NCBI GenBank assembly: GCA_028023455.1
Contig: JAQFVV010000152.1
Coordinates: forward strand, 1,178,001-1,242,000
Direction: 5' to 3'
DNA from: Epiperipatus broadwayi
Lineage: Eukaryota; Onychophora; Udeonychophora; Euonychophora; Peripatidae
DNA: 64,000 bases
This document shows positions 54,301-63,548 of this stretch, piece by piece; the first letter of the stretch is position 1, and the number at the start of each line of letters is the position of its first letter. The translations under genes and the position numbers were made by a program. Below the pieces are notes generated by a model. It was given only the letters and a program-made list of their open reading frames with translations. It ran no database searches and had not been told where the DNA came from.

Positions 54301-57300
54301 TCCAGTTAATAAAATCTAGATACCCCTTTATCTATCAATTCTAAATTATCTCTCAGAAAGATTATGGATCAACTACATGGAAATGAAATTCAATGCTTTC
54401 TAACAATAATTAAGCTTATTAATGAGTTATCTTTGGCATAAATATTAAACTTTTTTATGGTATGTAGGGAGTTTGAACTCAGACTTTCACACAACTCTCA
54501 AGCATCAATGCTATCTCATATCATTGATACACTCGATCACACACATGTCAAAAAGGTAAATAATCACCAATATACATATTTCATGCTAAACCAACACTCG
54601 TCAGTTGGTCGAGATTATCATCTCCACACATTATATATACAATCAATGAGCCAATCTTTATACTGGTAGAATGAGAAGGTTGGTACTAAGACAGGCTTTG
54701 AGCATTCCATCATCAGATTTTCAATGAAATGGATGGCTAAAGAATTGTGGGGGTGGAGTGGTTTGAAGCCTGTCCATTAAAGTTTAAAGAGTGGCTATCT
54801 CAATATAAGCTGAACTTTGATTGTATATGGAGATGATAATCTGGACCATCTGACGAGTGCTGATTTAGCATGAAATATTTATATTGGTAATTATTTCTCT
54901 TTTTGACATGTGTGTGATCAAGTGTATCAGTAGTATGAAATAGCATGTGTTGTTGAGGGTCATGTGAAAATCTGAGTTCAAACCTTCTATATATATTACA
55001 TATAGAGGTGCAGGTATGAAAAAACCTGTACTGTAGAAAAAAATTCATATTTCAAAATATAGTGCTTTAAGATCTGCCCATCTTTTATCTATGTATGTAA
55101 ATGGAGTATGTCCTGTACATGAGGGGTCAGAGTGACTTGTGGTCAACATGAGTAGGTTGAGAAGGTTGGCACTAAGGTGGGATTTCAACATTCCATCATC
55201 AGATTTTCAACAAAATGGACAGCTGAAGAATTGTGGGATGGAGTGTTTTGAAGCCTGTTCATTAAAGTACGAAGACTAACTTAATATATGCTGAGCTTTG
55301 ATTGTATATATGTGTGGAGATGATAATCTGGACCAACTGACGAGTGCTGGTTTAGTATGAAATACATATATTGATGATTATTTTTATTTTTGACTGTGTG
55401 TGATCAAGTGTATCAGTGGTATGAGATAGCATGGATGGTTGAGAGTTGTGTGAATGTCTGAGTTCAAAACCCCTATATATTACATATAAAAGTGCAGATA
55501 TGAAAAAGCCTGTATGTATTGTAGAAAAAATCATATTTAAACCTTTTTTGTGATCTGAAAAAAAAATTCGAAATTTATCCTATTGGATTAAAACCTTTCT
55601 TATTAAAACTTATTTTATACTAATTTAGCTCATTACTACTGTTATGTTTTTGTTAATATTTATATAAATCAATTAATTTTTTAATAAATTTTAAATGATA
55701 AAATTTATTTGCTTTTATTGAATGGAAATTACAATGTCTTGTATTGAGGAGAACACAGAAGGACCACTGATCTACCCCTTGGCAATATCTCAGCATTGAT
55801 TGAACAGACTTCTTTTGTTAACTCAAATTACTTGTTTAAGGATCCACTAATTCATCATTATTTAGTCTTTCATTGATGCAATAAGGAATTTCACTAACAG
55901 AATATCCTAAATTAGGCATTGTAGCAAATCCAATAACACACATTATCCTTTTACAGACTGACATGCCATTTCAAAAAAAAAATTGTATCCAACCATCTAT
56001 TCTATTAAACATCCTTTTTTTGGAAGATGAGTTTCATTAAGAGCAGCAATATTGTTCTTAAATCTTGGCAACTTCTTAGCCACTTCTTCAATCCTCCATT
56101 CTAATCTTGATGAGTTGTTATCAAATACAGTTCACACCTTCCAGGTACTTATATTCTTAAAAATAAATTTTTAATACTTATCCTTAATATTACCATTGCC
56201 TCTTGCTTCACCACTAGTATGGATATTACTATTACTATTGTCATTATTTCTACCATTGAAATGAATAATCCATGAATGCATGACAAAATATCCAGACTAT
56301 GTGGGACATCATTTTTAAACTATACTTTCTAGGTCCATATACTTTACTAATAGGCAGGGAGATTCCTCCTTCCTAAACATAAAATTTTAGCAACTCCAAA
56401 CTCCTTTATCACTTAAATCAAGTTCCAGATTGACTCATTAGTGATTGTGCTACCTTGAGCACAGACTACAATTAAGGACTACAAGTCTATTAAGTTTGTT
56501 CCCATTTTTTCTTCAATGATGATTTAAGGTCAGTAGTGCTATTCATGTAGCTAAAGGAATTGAAATATTGTTTCATAAACACACAATTACATTGAAAAAC
56601 AAACAGTTCAATTGTCACAGTGAGTATAAAGAGATATCTCATGGTATGAGAGGCTCACACTAACCACAGCCTACAGTAACTTAAGGGACTGAAAAAAAAG
56701 ACAGGAAACTCTGTATCAAAGGCAGTTTGATGAATTAACATCCTATTATATTAGTCAGAAGAGACTCTTCTCCAAGAACTATTTATTTGTTATTCACAGT
56801 TGGTCTTTGTATTTAAATGTCATTCCATTTGCTACTTGTGGAGTCTATCTATATCCCGAGAATAGTACCCAACTGAAATATAATGATCAAAAGCTTTCTT
56901 GAAGAAAAAAGTAGAATAACTAGAAGCATTATCATTCTTTAAATTCTGAAGAAAACCACAAATATGCTTATTATGAGTTATTATTGAATTTGGTGATATG
57001 TAATAATAATAATAATAGTAATATATATATATATGCATGTGAGTTTTTATGTCCATATGTATGCATGTGCTGTATATTTATAATTTTTGGGAAAACTTAA
57101 ATGTTTTGAATTTATGATGTCTCTAGATAAAAAAACAACGTGAACGTTTTTGTATTCATTAAGATCAAACACATTGCTTTTACTTGATCATAATTTTCAT
57201 ACATTCATCGCAAAGTAAAACTTCTATATTCCTTATAGAAAAGCAATGTAAAAGAGACATTACTCGTCAGATTTTGAGTGTGTTTCATCTTTATATTACC

Positions 57301-57677
57301 TTTAGTACAACAGCTAGATGACCATTTATCAACCAATAGTAGATGGATTTATTTTTGGACCTATCTACTAGATAAAATAAAAAACTTTGATTGTAACTAT
57401 AAAAAAATTAACTTTTTTTGGCCTGTTTGGATTTTAATCCAGATCAAAGATAATAGAAAGTGTGTAGCGTTTTAAATTATTCTTTAAAGTGCTTGAAATT
57501 ATAATAACAATGAAATTAATTCTCGATATTTTTATAAAACCGATAAGGTATTTATAATGTTATAATAAATAAATCTATTCGTCATTAGTATTTTAAATTT
57601 AACTTACCGATTAAATCTAAAAAGGCATCGAAGTTTTCTCCCGATACGAATTGGTATTTTCCGGAGAAGTCTGCCAT
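39696..57677 (-). CDS. fatty acid-binding protein (FABP), four-exon gene
   Basis: Intracellular lipid-binding protein of the FABP/CRABP family, a cytosolic ten-stranded beta-barrel that carries fatty acids or retinoids. I joined four minus-strand exons: 57608-57677, 53971-54143, 43876-43977 and 39696-39746, encoding 131 residues. Coding lengths are 70, 173, 102 and 51 nt with intron phases 1, 0 and 0; vertebrate FABP genes have about 73, 173, 102 and 51 with the same phases, which is strong evidence. All introns are GT-AG. The N-terminus reads MADFSGKYQFVSGENFDAF, the family signature. The carboxylate-binding P2 triad is intact: Arg in SIIREIVGD, then Arg-x-Tyr in TRRYKKA. The exon 2 product is divergent (GAPSDIKEGIL, then NMPRQFETHFTLNEDF), as in invertebrate members. 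No stop or frameshift is seen. Introns are 3.5, 10.0 and 4.1 kb, full of retroelements. Which ligand it binds cannot be told. Confidence 0.93.
40125..41515. repeat. R6: element with terminal inverted repeats and tandem T-tract units
   Basis: Ends are imperfect inverted repeats of about 45 bp (GTACTAATTACTTAGCC...GGCTGCTTA at 40134-40170; TAAGCAGCC...GGCCAAGC...TTAAGTAC at 41478-41511). Inside are three to four degenerate tandem units of about 250 bp (40205-41050), each with poly-T, GGCTTTATTTGTAT and GATCAAAACTTTT. A GC-richer 370-bp segment without tandem structure follows (41110-41480). A 12-G run at 40295-40306 is part of unit 1. It lies in FABP intron 3. Confidence 0.6.
42473..42553. repeat. 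hairpin with a 25-bp remote inverted copy
   Basis: Arms 42473-42497 and 42529-42553 (ATAATGCTTAAAGCTAATTG and its complement) enclose a 25-bp core (42498-42522) that is the exact reverse complement of 42147-42171, about 350 bp away. Confidence 0.65.
43876..43977 (-). CDS. FABP exon 3
   Basis: Exactly 102 nt (34 codons), the canonical length. The acceptor is tatttatag|GGTCGAG and the donor ATCATA|gtaagt. It encodes GRVSRDGNRLLETRE, then KGSVSIIREIVGDQLI. The Arg in SIIREIV aligns with the ligand-contacting Arg106 of heart FABP. Confidence 0.92.
44045..44650. repeat. R1 inverted dimer, old copy in FABP intron 2
   Basis: Degenerate left copy in minus orientation (44045-44340: GAGTAATCAATAGATG, AGTAGTTTCTGGCAAATAGC) and right copy in plus orientation (44500-44650: CTAATGACAAAGGCTGTAAG, GTTGGGATATGG). 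Ribozyme cores are mutated in both. It starts only about 70 bp from FABP exon 3. Confidence 0.6.
45122..45410 (-). pseudogene. 3' end of an RTE-type LINE (copy C)
   Basis: Minus-strand fragment with the same ending as copies A and B: NEKIKRLKWRWSGHIARRDD, NRQKIEILNWISRVCKRPRK, then the non-coding end and a tail seen on the plus strand as TATCATCATCATCAACC. It is 5'-truncated near 45410, the usual product of aborted LINE insertion. It lies in FABP intron 2. Confidence 0.8.
45840..45955. repeat. R7: nested palindrome
   Basis: TTTTGTGCCCTTTTGCAATG and its near reverse complement (CATTTGAAAAAGGCACAAAA) flank a second palindrome (AACATTAACTAATTATTGC / GCAATAATTGATTAACATT). It would form one imperfect hairpin of about 115 nt. 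Confidence 0.65.
46073..46850 (-). pseudogene. PLE3 remnant b: C-terminal GIY-YIG nuclease
   Basis: Minus-strand relative of the 11.4-kb remnant. It starts with the post-RT linker (MAGLKSFLFRNNSLCKYSLD, about 46839-46576), changes frame, and continues through YKWIYRCGSDYI into KRTKEHLLLLKRVEKSNQNC, ILQIEKNNKRKIKEAMLIYK and a stop near 46115. The YIG Gly is lost (YISK), and there are at least two frame breaks. It lies in FABP intron 2. Confidence 0.75.
47690..47945. repeat. R2 inverted dimer (palindrome), 47.8 kb
   Basis: Nearly perfect palindrome of about 255 bp. Each arm runs from the R2 3' end (GAGTTCAAATCCCC-like B-box motif) through CATGTGTGTGGTCATGTGTA and TTGGTGATTATTTATC to stem II of the hammerhead, where the arms meet (TGCTGGTTCAGCATGAAAT is present in both). 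The CTGATGA half of the ribozyme is missing from both arms. Confidence 0.85.
49347..49452 (-). mobile_element. short tRNA-derived SINE inside PLE2
   Basis: A 106-bp insertion flanked by a perfect 15-bp direct repeat (GTAATAGTAATTTTT at 49332-49346 and 49453-49467), the target-site duplication of LINE-type retrotransposition. The minus strand reads a tRNA-like head (49447-49363), a short spacer and a short A tail. It is clearly GC-richer than its surroundings. The PLE2 frame continues when the insert and one repeat copy are removed. The element is very short for a SINE and has no LINE-derived 3' part that I recognise. Confidence 0.85.
49363..49447 (-). ncRNA. tRNA-like head of the SINE
   Basis: 85 nt on the minus strand. 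The acceptor-like ends GCGTTGT and CCGATGC pair at six of seven positions. A box B (GGGTTCGCGTCCC) forms a T-arm, and an A-box-like TTAGCCGAGAGATATCG follows the acceptor. The D and anticodon arms do not fold cleanly; instead CCGTC...GACGG and TGCAA...TTGCA form one long hairpin. This fits a tRNA-derived pol III promoter rather than a working tRNA. Confidence 0.65.
51278..51335. repeat. (TA)n microsatellite after PLE2
   Basis: Uninterrupted TA repeat of nearly 60 bp between the PLE2 stop and the R2 ribozyme half. A shorter TG/TA tract lies at 51462-51488. Confidence 0.95.
51490..51555 (+). ncRNA. hammerhead ribozyme candidate at the 3' end of PLE2
   Basis: Core CTGATGA 51506-51512, stem II GTGTTG/CAGCAT with loop GTT (six pairs counting G-U), GAAA 51528-51531, then TGCATATA and TTGG (51540-51543). 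It lies about 260 bp beyond the PLE2 stop codon, where hammerheads have been reported in other PLEs. Inner stem I is weak here (ATCAT against TTGGA) and the outer stem is partly lost. Confidence 0.52.
51985..52170. repeat. R1 decayed dimer fragment
   Basis: Contains the R1 end (CCATCTATTGTAAACTTAGG, then TAATTAATAGATG) and, in the other orientation, TTAGATCCAGATCCAAAACC with a broken core (TTAATGACCACAAGG). It resembles the 44-kb copy. Confidence 0.45.
53971..54143 (-). CDS. FABP exon 2
   Basis: Exactly 173 nt, the canonical FABP exon 2 length. The acceptor is tattatttag|GT and the donor GTGAAG|gtaaaa. It encodes IGAPSDIKEG through VGHKVK and stays open in the frame set by exon 1. This exon corresponds to the helix-turn-helix lid and strands B to E. 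The usual Gly-x-x-x-Arg-x-x-x-lid sequence is replaced by a divergent, Cys-containing stretch (EACQKGDHYCF), so ligand preference may differ from vertebrate FABPs. Confidence 0.92.
54555..54619 (-). ncRNA. hammerhead ribozyme candidate in R2, inverted copy
   Basis: Minus strand. Outer stem I GATAAT (54619-54614) faces the TTATT...TTACC side; inner stem I ACCAA/TTGGT. Core CTGACGA (54604-54598; position 7 may be any base), stem II GTGTT/AGCAT with a short loop and a G-U base, GAAA (54582-54579), stem III TA/TA with loop TG, site TATA then TTGG, with cleavage expected between 54571 and 54570. All invariant core bases are present. This is the most complete R2 copy. Confidence 0.68.
54835..54899 (+). 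ncRNA. hammerhead ribozyme candidate in R2, forward copy 1
   Basis: Plus strand: GATAAT 54835-54840, core CTGACGA 54850-54856, stem II GTGCTG/TAGCAT-type hairpin, GAAA 54872-54875, stem III TA/TA, site ATA then TTGG with cleavage after 54883. One stem I pair at the core is lost (CCAT against TTGG). Otherwise the core is intact. Confidence 0.62.
55060..55490 (+). repeat. R2 full-length forward copy
   Basis: Most complete solitary R2 unit: start module near 55190 (CATTCCATCATCAGATTTTC), GAAGCCTGTTCATTAAAGTA, TGTGTGGAGATGATAATCTGG, hammerhead, TTTGACTGTGTGTGATCAAG, and tail CTGAGTTCAAAACCCCTATA. The tail resembles a pol III B box or T-arm, though no A box was found. Confidence 0.75.
55322..55382 (+). 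ncRNA. hammerhead ribozyme candidate in R2, forward copy 2
   Basis: Plus strand: GATAAT 55322-55327, CCAA before the core CTGACGA 55337-55343, stem II GTGCTGG...TAGTAT, GAAA 55359-55362, TACATATA then TTGA with cleavage after 55370. One C-A mismatch in inner stem I. Core bases are intact. Confidence 0.6.
57608..57677 (-). CDS. FABP exon 1 (start codon)
   Basis: The ATG lies at 57677-57675 in the context GGAAGAA-ATG. The exon codes MADFSGKYQF through DLI plus the first base of a Gly codon, then donor G|gtaagtta (phase 1). Codons are GC-richer than the flanking DNA. This start is chosen because it gives the canonical FABP N-terminus (MxxFxGKY...S.NFD.FL) and because a TATA box lies about 50 nt upstream. 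Confidence 0.93.
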
Positions 57678-57724
57678 TTCTTCCGCTATTAAATATGTCT
57701 ACTAAAAAATAATAAAAACTTCTA

Positions 57725-57733
57725 CTTTATATA
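57725..57733 (-). promoter_or_regulatory. TATA box of the FABP gene
   Basis: On the minus strand this reads TATATAAAG, about 50 nt upstream of the FABP ATG. That spacing puts transcription start near 57695-57700 and gives a 5' leader of only about 20 nt. Vertebrate FABP genes are also typically TATA-driven. The box is an AT-rich motif in AT-rich DNA, so its position is the main support. Confidence 0.5.
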
Positions 57734-57739
57734 CAGTCA

Positions 57740-59670
57740 GACGCATTATCAGTCAATCATCTGATGTTAGTATTATCTGTATTTAATTTGAAGGACACTT
57801 TGATTATATAGGGACATTATTTAATCGTATAATATTCGAATAAAGAATTGATAGTTTTATATTAAAAACAATATAAAGTGATAAAAAATTGATAGCACTA
57901 TTATATCATTTAATAAATATATTGATAAATTAATGAATCATTTTATTATCTATAAACAATTAATTATAATAATTTGTAATTTATTTTTATAATAGACATA
58001 TATAATAAAAAACAGTGTCAATATTAACAATGAAATGGTAATATATATAATTTTGATTATATATATATTGTGACCTTACAAGAGGTGCTGGAACCAAAGG
58101 TCACTCAGGTAGATATCATAATAGCTAGGGATTTTCCACAGAATATGAGTCCACTTATAGACAACATAGTATCTATTTATAATTACTAAAATATCAGGTT
58201 CTTATATCAACTTAAATCTTATCTTGGGTTTTTTACTTTGTTTACAATTGAAAAATGTAGGTTTTTACAATTTTAAATAATTTCATCTAAGGTTCTACAT
58301 GTCTATATCTCAGAGTTCAAAAATGAAAAGGAATTAGCAAAATAAAAATAATAATGGTAGTATATTTTAATATTCTTAAAATAATAATGATTCAAGCTAC
58401 ACACTAAACACTTACCTTCTTTTCGCTTTAGCATTAAACATTTGTATTTTAGATAAGCAGAAATGATAATACACAATAATGAAGTATTTAAATATTTTAA
58501 ATAATATATGGCTAGCAGATAAAACATTTCTAAAATATCTTAAAAGTTCTTCAAGGTAAATATTTTATATCTATCCTCTATAAAATATCTAAATATTATA
58601 TCTTTTGATATAAACTTTCACCAAGTACTAACACAGGTAGAAAGGATATATTTTATGTTACCAACTACATTACAAATACTTTTAAAATAATAATAAAAAT
58701 AAACACAGTATTTATCTTCTTATAATGCAGGTAAATAAATAATAAGCAAAACAGATAAATAAATTCTACGTGACCATTGAAATGTAGTCTTCTAAAATAA
58801 TGAATAATAAAACTATTATGTAAGATTTTCTGAGTAATGAACATGATGATATAATAATGACAACCAAACAGAAACATATTTAATTAATATCAAAAATATT
58901 TATTTAAAATAATCATTTTTAATTTTATTAGATTAACGAAGTATTGATACAAAATATATCTTTCCATAAAACATTCCTAAAGAATTTACAGTAAAAGTAT
59001 GTATCTTCACCTAAAAGTTTTCATACATCTAATACGATCTTTTTCAACATTATGCACTCAGAGTAAAATAATAAGTATATTTTCCTATATGCAAACCATC
59101 AGTAGGATATTATATAATTTACAAAGTTAAAGTAGCTTTGAAAATCACTGTGGTGATACACTTATGATATATTTTATGAAGACAGCAAAAATATTATGCA
59201 AAATAATTACACTGAGATAATATTACAAACACCTATGATGGGGATGAGGAAATGAAAATGCTTGATACTCACAATATACTTTAAATTTAGATAATAGTAG
59301 AGCTAATAATATTTTACAAATGCCTTAAATTATTTTAAGATACCAAAATACTCATTAACATTGAATTTCAGACAAAATGGATGATGGAAATATTAATAGT
59401 CAAAAATATGATTAGGCATTTTGTAACTATGTGTAGACAGTCCTGACAAATAAGCAAGGCACATTCTCATTCATGAAGAGACTAAAGTCATACAAAAATC
59501 AATAAAATGCCTACTAACATTGCCTAAATTGATAGCCAACTTCAAACAGCATATCAATTACTAAACATACAAGGCATAAATTTGATAATAATGATAGTAA
59601 ATAATTATTCAATTTCACACAAATTCAAAGATAATAACAACACATCTATTTTGTCTAACTATGTGTATGC
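57740..59670. other. upstream region of the FABP gene, no further gene seen
   Basis: A+T-rich DNA upstream of the FABP promoter. Apart from the TATA box I could identify no regulatory element with confidence. Confidence 0.4.
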
Positions 59671-59679
59671 ATTAAACAG

Positions 59680-60335
59680 GCAAAACTCATTTTACATATT
59701 GCCACTCAGTGGAAGCCAGAGTAATCAATGGATGCCAGAAGGCCTTTGCATAAAATCCCCATTTAGTGCCTACTCATTCAATGTCCTCAGACTAGTTTCT
59801 GGCTTGTTGCTTTTATCAGTGAGGAGCCTTGAATATGAGAGCACTGCACCTAGATCTTAGGATCTAATTCAACCCTCCAGCAGTCACCTTTTATCTCTAC
59901 TTAACTACAAAACTATGAGCCTTAATTTGAAATCACTATAATAGTTCCAATCCAAGCCCATCATTTTGTATAGTTATATAGGTCTGAACTCAGTTCAGTA
60001 CCTATACATTTTGGTGTCTTTGGTTTTTTAATAACCATAGCCATCACTATCCTATTAGACAGGATTGATTTTAAGCCAATAAACATCATATGATTACCAT
60101 TTCTTATGCCTGCTTGTAATTGCTACTCTGGCTTACCCTGAGTGGCAATATGTATAGTGGGTTTTGCCTGTTTTAATAACAGTTATAAGCAAGCATAAGA
60201 AATGGTAATCATGTGATCTTTATTGGTTTATGTGTATACACTGACAAATCATAATTGCATAGCGATATTAACATTAAATTTTAAGCCAATAAATATCACA
60301 TGATCACTATTATAGAGAGTTTTGCCTGTTTTAAT
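59680..60335. repeat. R1 array, 60 kb
   Basis: One long minus-oriented R1 unit (59680-59960) carrying the hammerhead relic, followed by a palindrome (about 60075-60230) built from the R1 end module (TTGCCTGTTTTAATAACAG, AAGCATAAGAAATGGTAATC) and another partial unit to 60335. Confidence 0.72.
59776..59834 (-). ncRNA. hammerhead ribozyme relic in R1, 59.8-kb copy
   Basis: 59 nt on the minus strand, matching the other R1 copies in length. Outer stem I is ATTCAA/TTGAAT where the others have ATCCAA/TTGGAT: a double compensatory change. Inner stem I is TCCTCA/TGAGGA, a perfect 6 bp. GAAAC and GTC are intact, but the core reads CTGATAA (G8 changed to A) and stem II is weakened, so this copy is probably inactive. 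Confidence 0.5.
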
Positions 60336-60339
60336 AACA

Positions 60340-63185
60340 TTAAATTTTGTATGATATCTAAATTTACACTAACTGACAAATCCTTTCATTCATATATATT
60401 TATATCAAATATAAAAGGCTGTTCTATCCTGGGTACAATAATTTATTCCTTAGTCTGAAATAATAATTCAGAAAACTCTCAGTAAGAAGAATAAATCTTT
60501 AAATACATCTCTACCAAAATACCTCTTTCCCAATCTACTTCATAGAAGTGTACTATCAAAAATATATTTGTAATACCATAAATAATATTAATAAAAATAA
60601 ATCATAAAAATTGCATAATGATAAATTTAAATATACCAAATATATACACTAAACAATTTATTTTATCATTTCCGATTAATGATAAAAGTTGTTTTCATCT
60701 TACAATGAAAATATTTCTTTTATTTAAGTTCCTTTTATTATCTTTTTTAAGAAAAATAGTGCAAAACAGTCCTTAATTCTGGCAGATAAAAAATATGTAT
60801 ATTAAGGTTAAGCACAGGAATTTTTAATAATGATATTCATAATGAAAGCATAAATTTGAAGAGAAATGAGCAGAGAGAGAGGAAATTAAACAATAATAAT
60901 TCTTTTGTGAAGTTTCCATATTATAAACTTTACATATTCTTTAATAATATTAACACATATAAGTTTAAATCATTTCTTCTTTGCCAAAGTAATAAATATT
61001 ATTCAAACAAATAAGCAAAGTAGAAAATATTATAAATAATTAAATAGATGAATTCAGGATAAATAATTATATCAATCAAATGTTAGTTTATTTTCATTAA
61101 TAAAAAACAGATGAATAATCGTAATCTTTTTTTTTTAATATTGAAAAAGAAATTTATCTTTACAACGTTTTCCTTTCTTAAAATTATAACGCAATTTTTA
61201 ATTATCATTTCGTTCTTAATACATTCAATGCTTTTAAGATAATTTATTATTATTATTTGTTGATTTGGAATGAATATAATGATTATCACATTTATTTCCA
61301 AATCAAATTATGAATAATTATTTTTCTCAAATTATTATTTACAAATTATTTATCTTTAAGTCAGAGCTTTTATTAAAATGTAATAAATAATTCCTTAATA
61401 ACTAGGATTAATGTCAATAATGGATTAAATAATATTTTTAAATATTAAGGCAATTGTGACTAATCAAATGTTCAAATTGACTAATGCTTTTATAATAAGG
61501 CCAAAACAAAACATACACTTTCCAATGTGTAATCAGTTTCCTTACCTTTTCCATTTAAGAATATTTTATAATCTCTTTAAAAAGTACTTTAATAATATTG
61601 TAACTTTCCACGATTTACTGTTGCTGCTATAACTCTTTTTTTTTTACCCAATCATTTAAAAAAATCAACTTAAAACTTCTTAAACTGATGAAATAAAAAT
61701 TAATAAGAATTTGGAGATAATAGTGAAAAACAAAAATCAATTTATTCAATTATTTTAATTCTAGTTTTTTTTTACCAAAATATCTTGTGCATGTGTAAGG
61801 ATTTCTACTATTTGTTATATGACATACTTCAATCTATCCCATTTAATTCTTTTACTGTTAGGTTCAAGTATACTTGAACACAGCTTTAACTATCTCTAAA
61901 ACTGGCAATGTTTATGTTATCATAGAAAATTTATGCTCATTTTAAAGATTAAAGAGTACTGTAAGATGCTTCTCTCTCTAGAATTATTTTACAAGTAAAA
62001 AAATCAATAATATTTAAATTTGAAGCTACAACAATGAGAGAAAGCAAACTTTCCTAGATGCTTATTGGTTGGTTCTCATTTTAAACACAAGGAAGCAGTT
62101 GTCAGTAATTTTCTCCACTCCAACTACTTTGTTTTGATTTTGAAAATGAAAATGAATATTTTAGAGTGTTTTTTATTATTTTTCTTTACATATTATAAAT
62201 TATTTTGATAAAAAATATACTGAAAGTAAAATTATTTTAGAAAAATAGTTAAGATTTTAGTAAAAATTATTTATTTTTACACAAACGTAAATTGTGAAAG
62301 ATAATCAATGGCATGTGCAACATTTTCTAATAGGTTACAGATATTCTTTTTAGATTCTCCACTATAAAATATTTTTATAATTATAAATAGAAATTTATTT
62401 TTGAAAAAACTTTCATTCTTTTTCATATTCTAACAAATTATTAATTTACTTTTTACAAATGAAACTAAAATGAATATAATATTAAAAAATGAGTATATTT
62501 TTACTGTTGATTTTGTAATTGACCAATCAAAAGTTTAGAACTTTAATTCATTCAGCCAATAGGTGTTTGAACATTAAAAAAATTAAATACTTGAGTGAGA
62601 TATTTAAATTACTAGCATAATTTTTTTCTAATTATCTAGGATGTTTATTTATAGATTTTTGGTTTTGAACTTACTAATTAAGACATTTAAGAATAGATTT
62701 CTTAACACATGATGTTGAAACTGATAATGAACTTTATAATGAATTTATTGATTTTAATTAGTAAATAAACTCTTTACTTAATTCTAATAAAATCATTTAC
62801 TTATTTAAGACAATGTCTTAATTTTATACAACATAAACACACTTTTTACTCTATTTAAACTCTTAATATTGTTATTATTTAATGTACCCTTTTTATAAAA
62901 TATAACTTCCAATAATTCCTTTTAAACTTTCCACTTATTCAAGATACATGCACATATACACATACATGCACATATTAGATGTAATCAATAATTTAAAAGC
63001 AATGTTTAAATGAATGATGCTTGCAAAATTTTGAAGATTTACAATACATCATTATTAAATGAATTGTTAAATATATATAATAAGGTATTTATTTATATAG
63101 CTAATAACTTGTTATATATATTTAACATTTCATGTCATAATAATATATAAATTATAAAAATTTCACTTCATTCATTAAAACATAG
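60340..63185. other. no gene seen
   Basis: A+T-rich sequence between the R1 array and the R5 copy; no coding signal. Confidence 0.45.
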
Positions 63186-63189
63186 AAAA

Positions 63190-63372
63190 AGGAATTGAAA
63201 GTGATTATTTAACATCTTCATGCTCTCATTTCCAACTGCTTAAGATTTGTTTATGCATATATGATTAGGTTAAAAAGATAGAGTGATTAATTCTATCTTT
63301 TCAAAAGACTTTATCTTGTGTTTGTAAGGGGAGTATTCATTAAAACTATCTAGAACATGTGTAGTGGAGTAA
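63190..63372 (+). repeat. R5 solitary copy
   Basis: Matches the right arm of R5: GTGATTATTTAACATCTTCA, TTCTATCTTTTCAAAAGACT, TTTATCTTGTGTTTG and GTATTCATT, in the same order. This shows that R5 is a dispersed family and that single-arm copies exist. Confidence 0.6.
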
Positions 63373-63548
63373 TCCCAAATTATTAATAATGATGTTGAAA
63401 ATAATAGTAATAATTTATTAATTAAAGTATATTAATTTTAATTGTAATAGTGTAGAAAATAAAAAACGATATTACATATGGTAAAAATAATTATAATTTT
63501 ATTAACTACATAATAATTGTTCAATAAAAAATGGCAGCTTCTCTTCAA

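Larger units (their letters stand above)
54455..55000. repeat. R2 inverted dimer with two ribozyme copies, FABP intron 1 side
   Basis: The left part (54455-54650) is a minus-oriented R2 3' half including its hammerhead. The right part (54670-55000) is a longer plus-oriented copy including the upstream module (ATTCCATCATCAGATTTTCA, GAAGCCTGTCCATTAAAGTT) and its hammerhead. Despite the call name it lies in FABP intron 1, just upstream of exon 2 in gene orientation. Confidence 0.8.

Noticed and set aside
57001-57034. Coding ORF 56832-57056 (minus)
   Set aside because: Tyr-rich peptide produced by a TAA/TA microsatellite.
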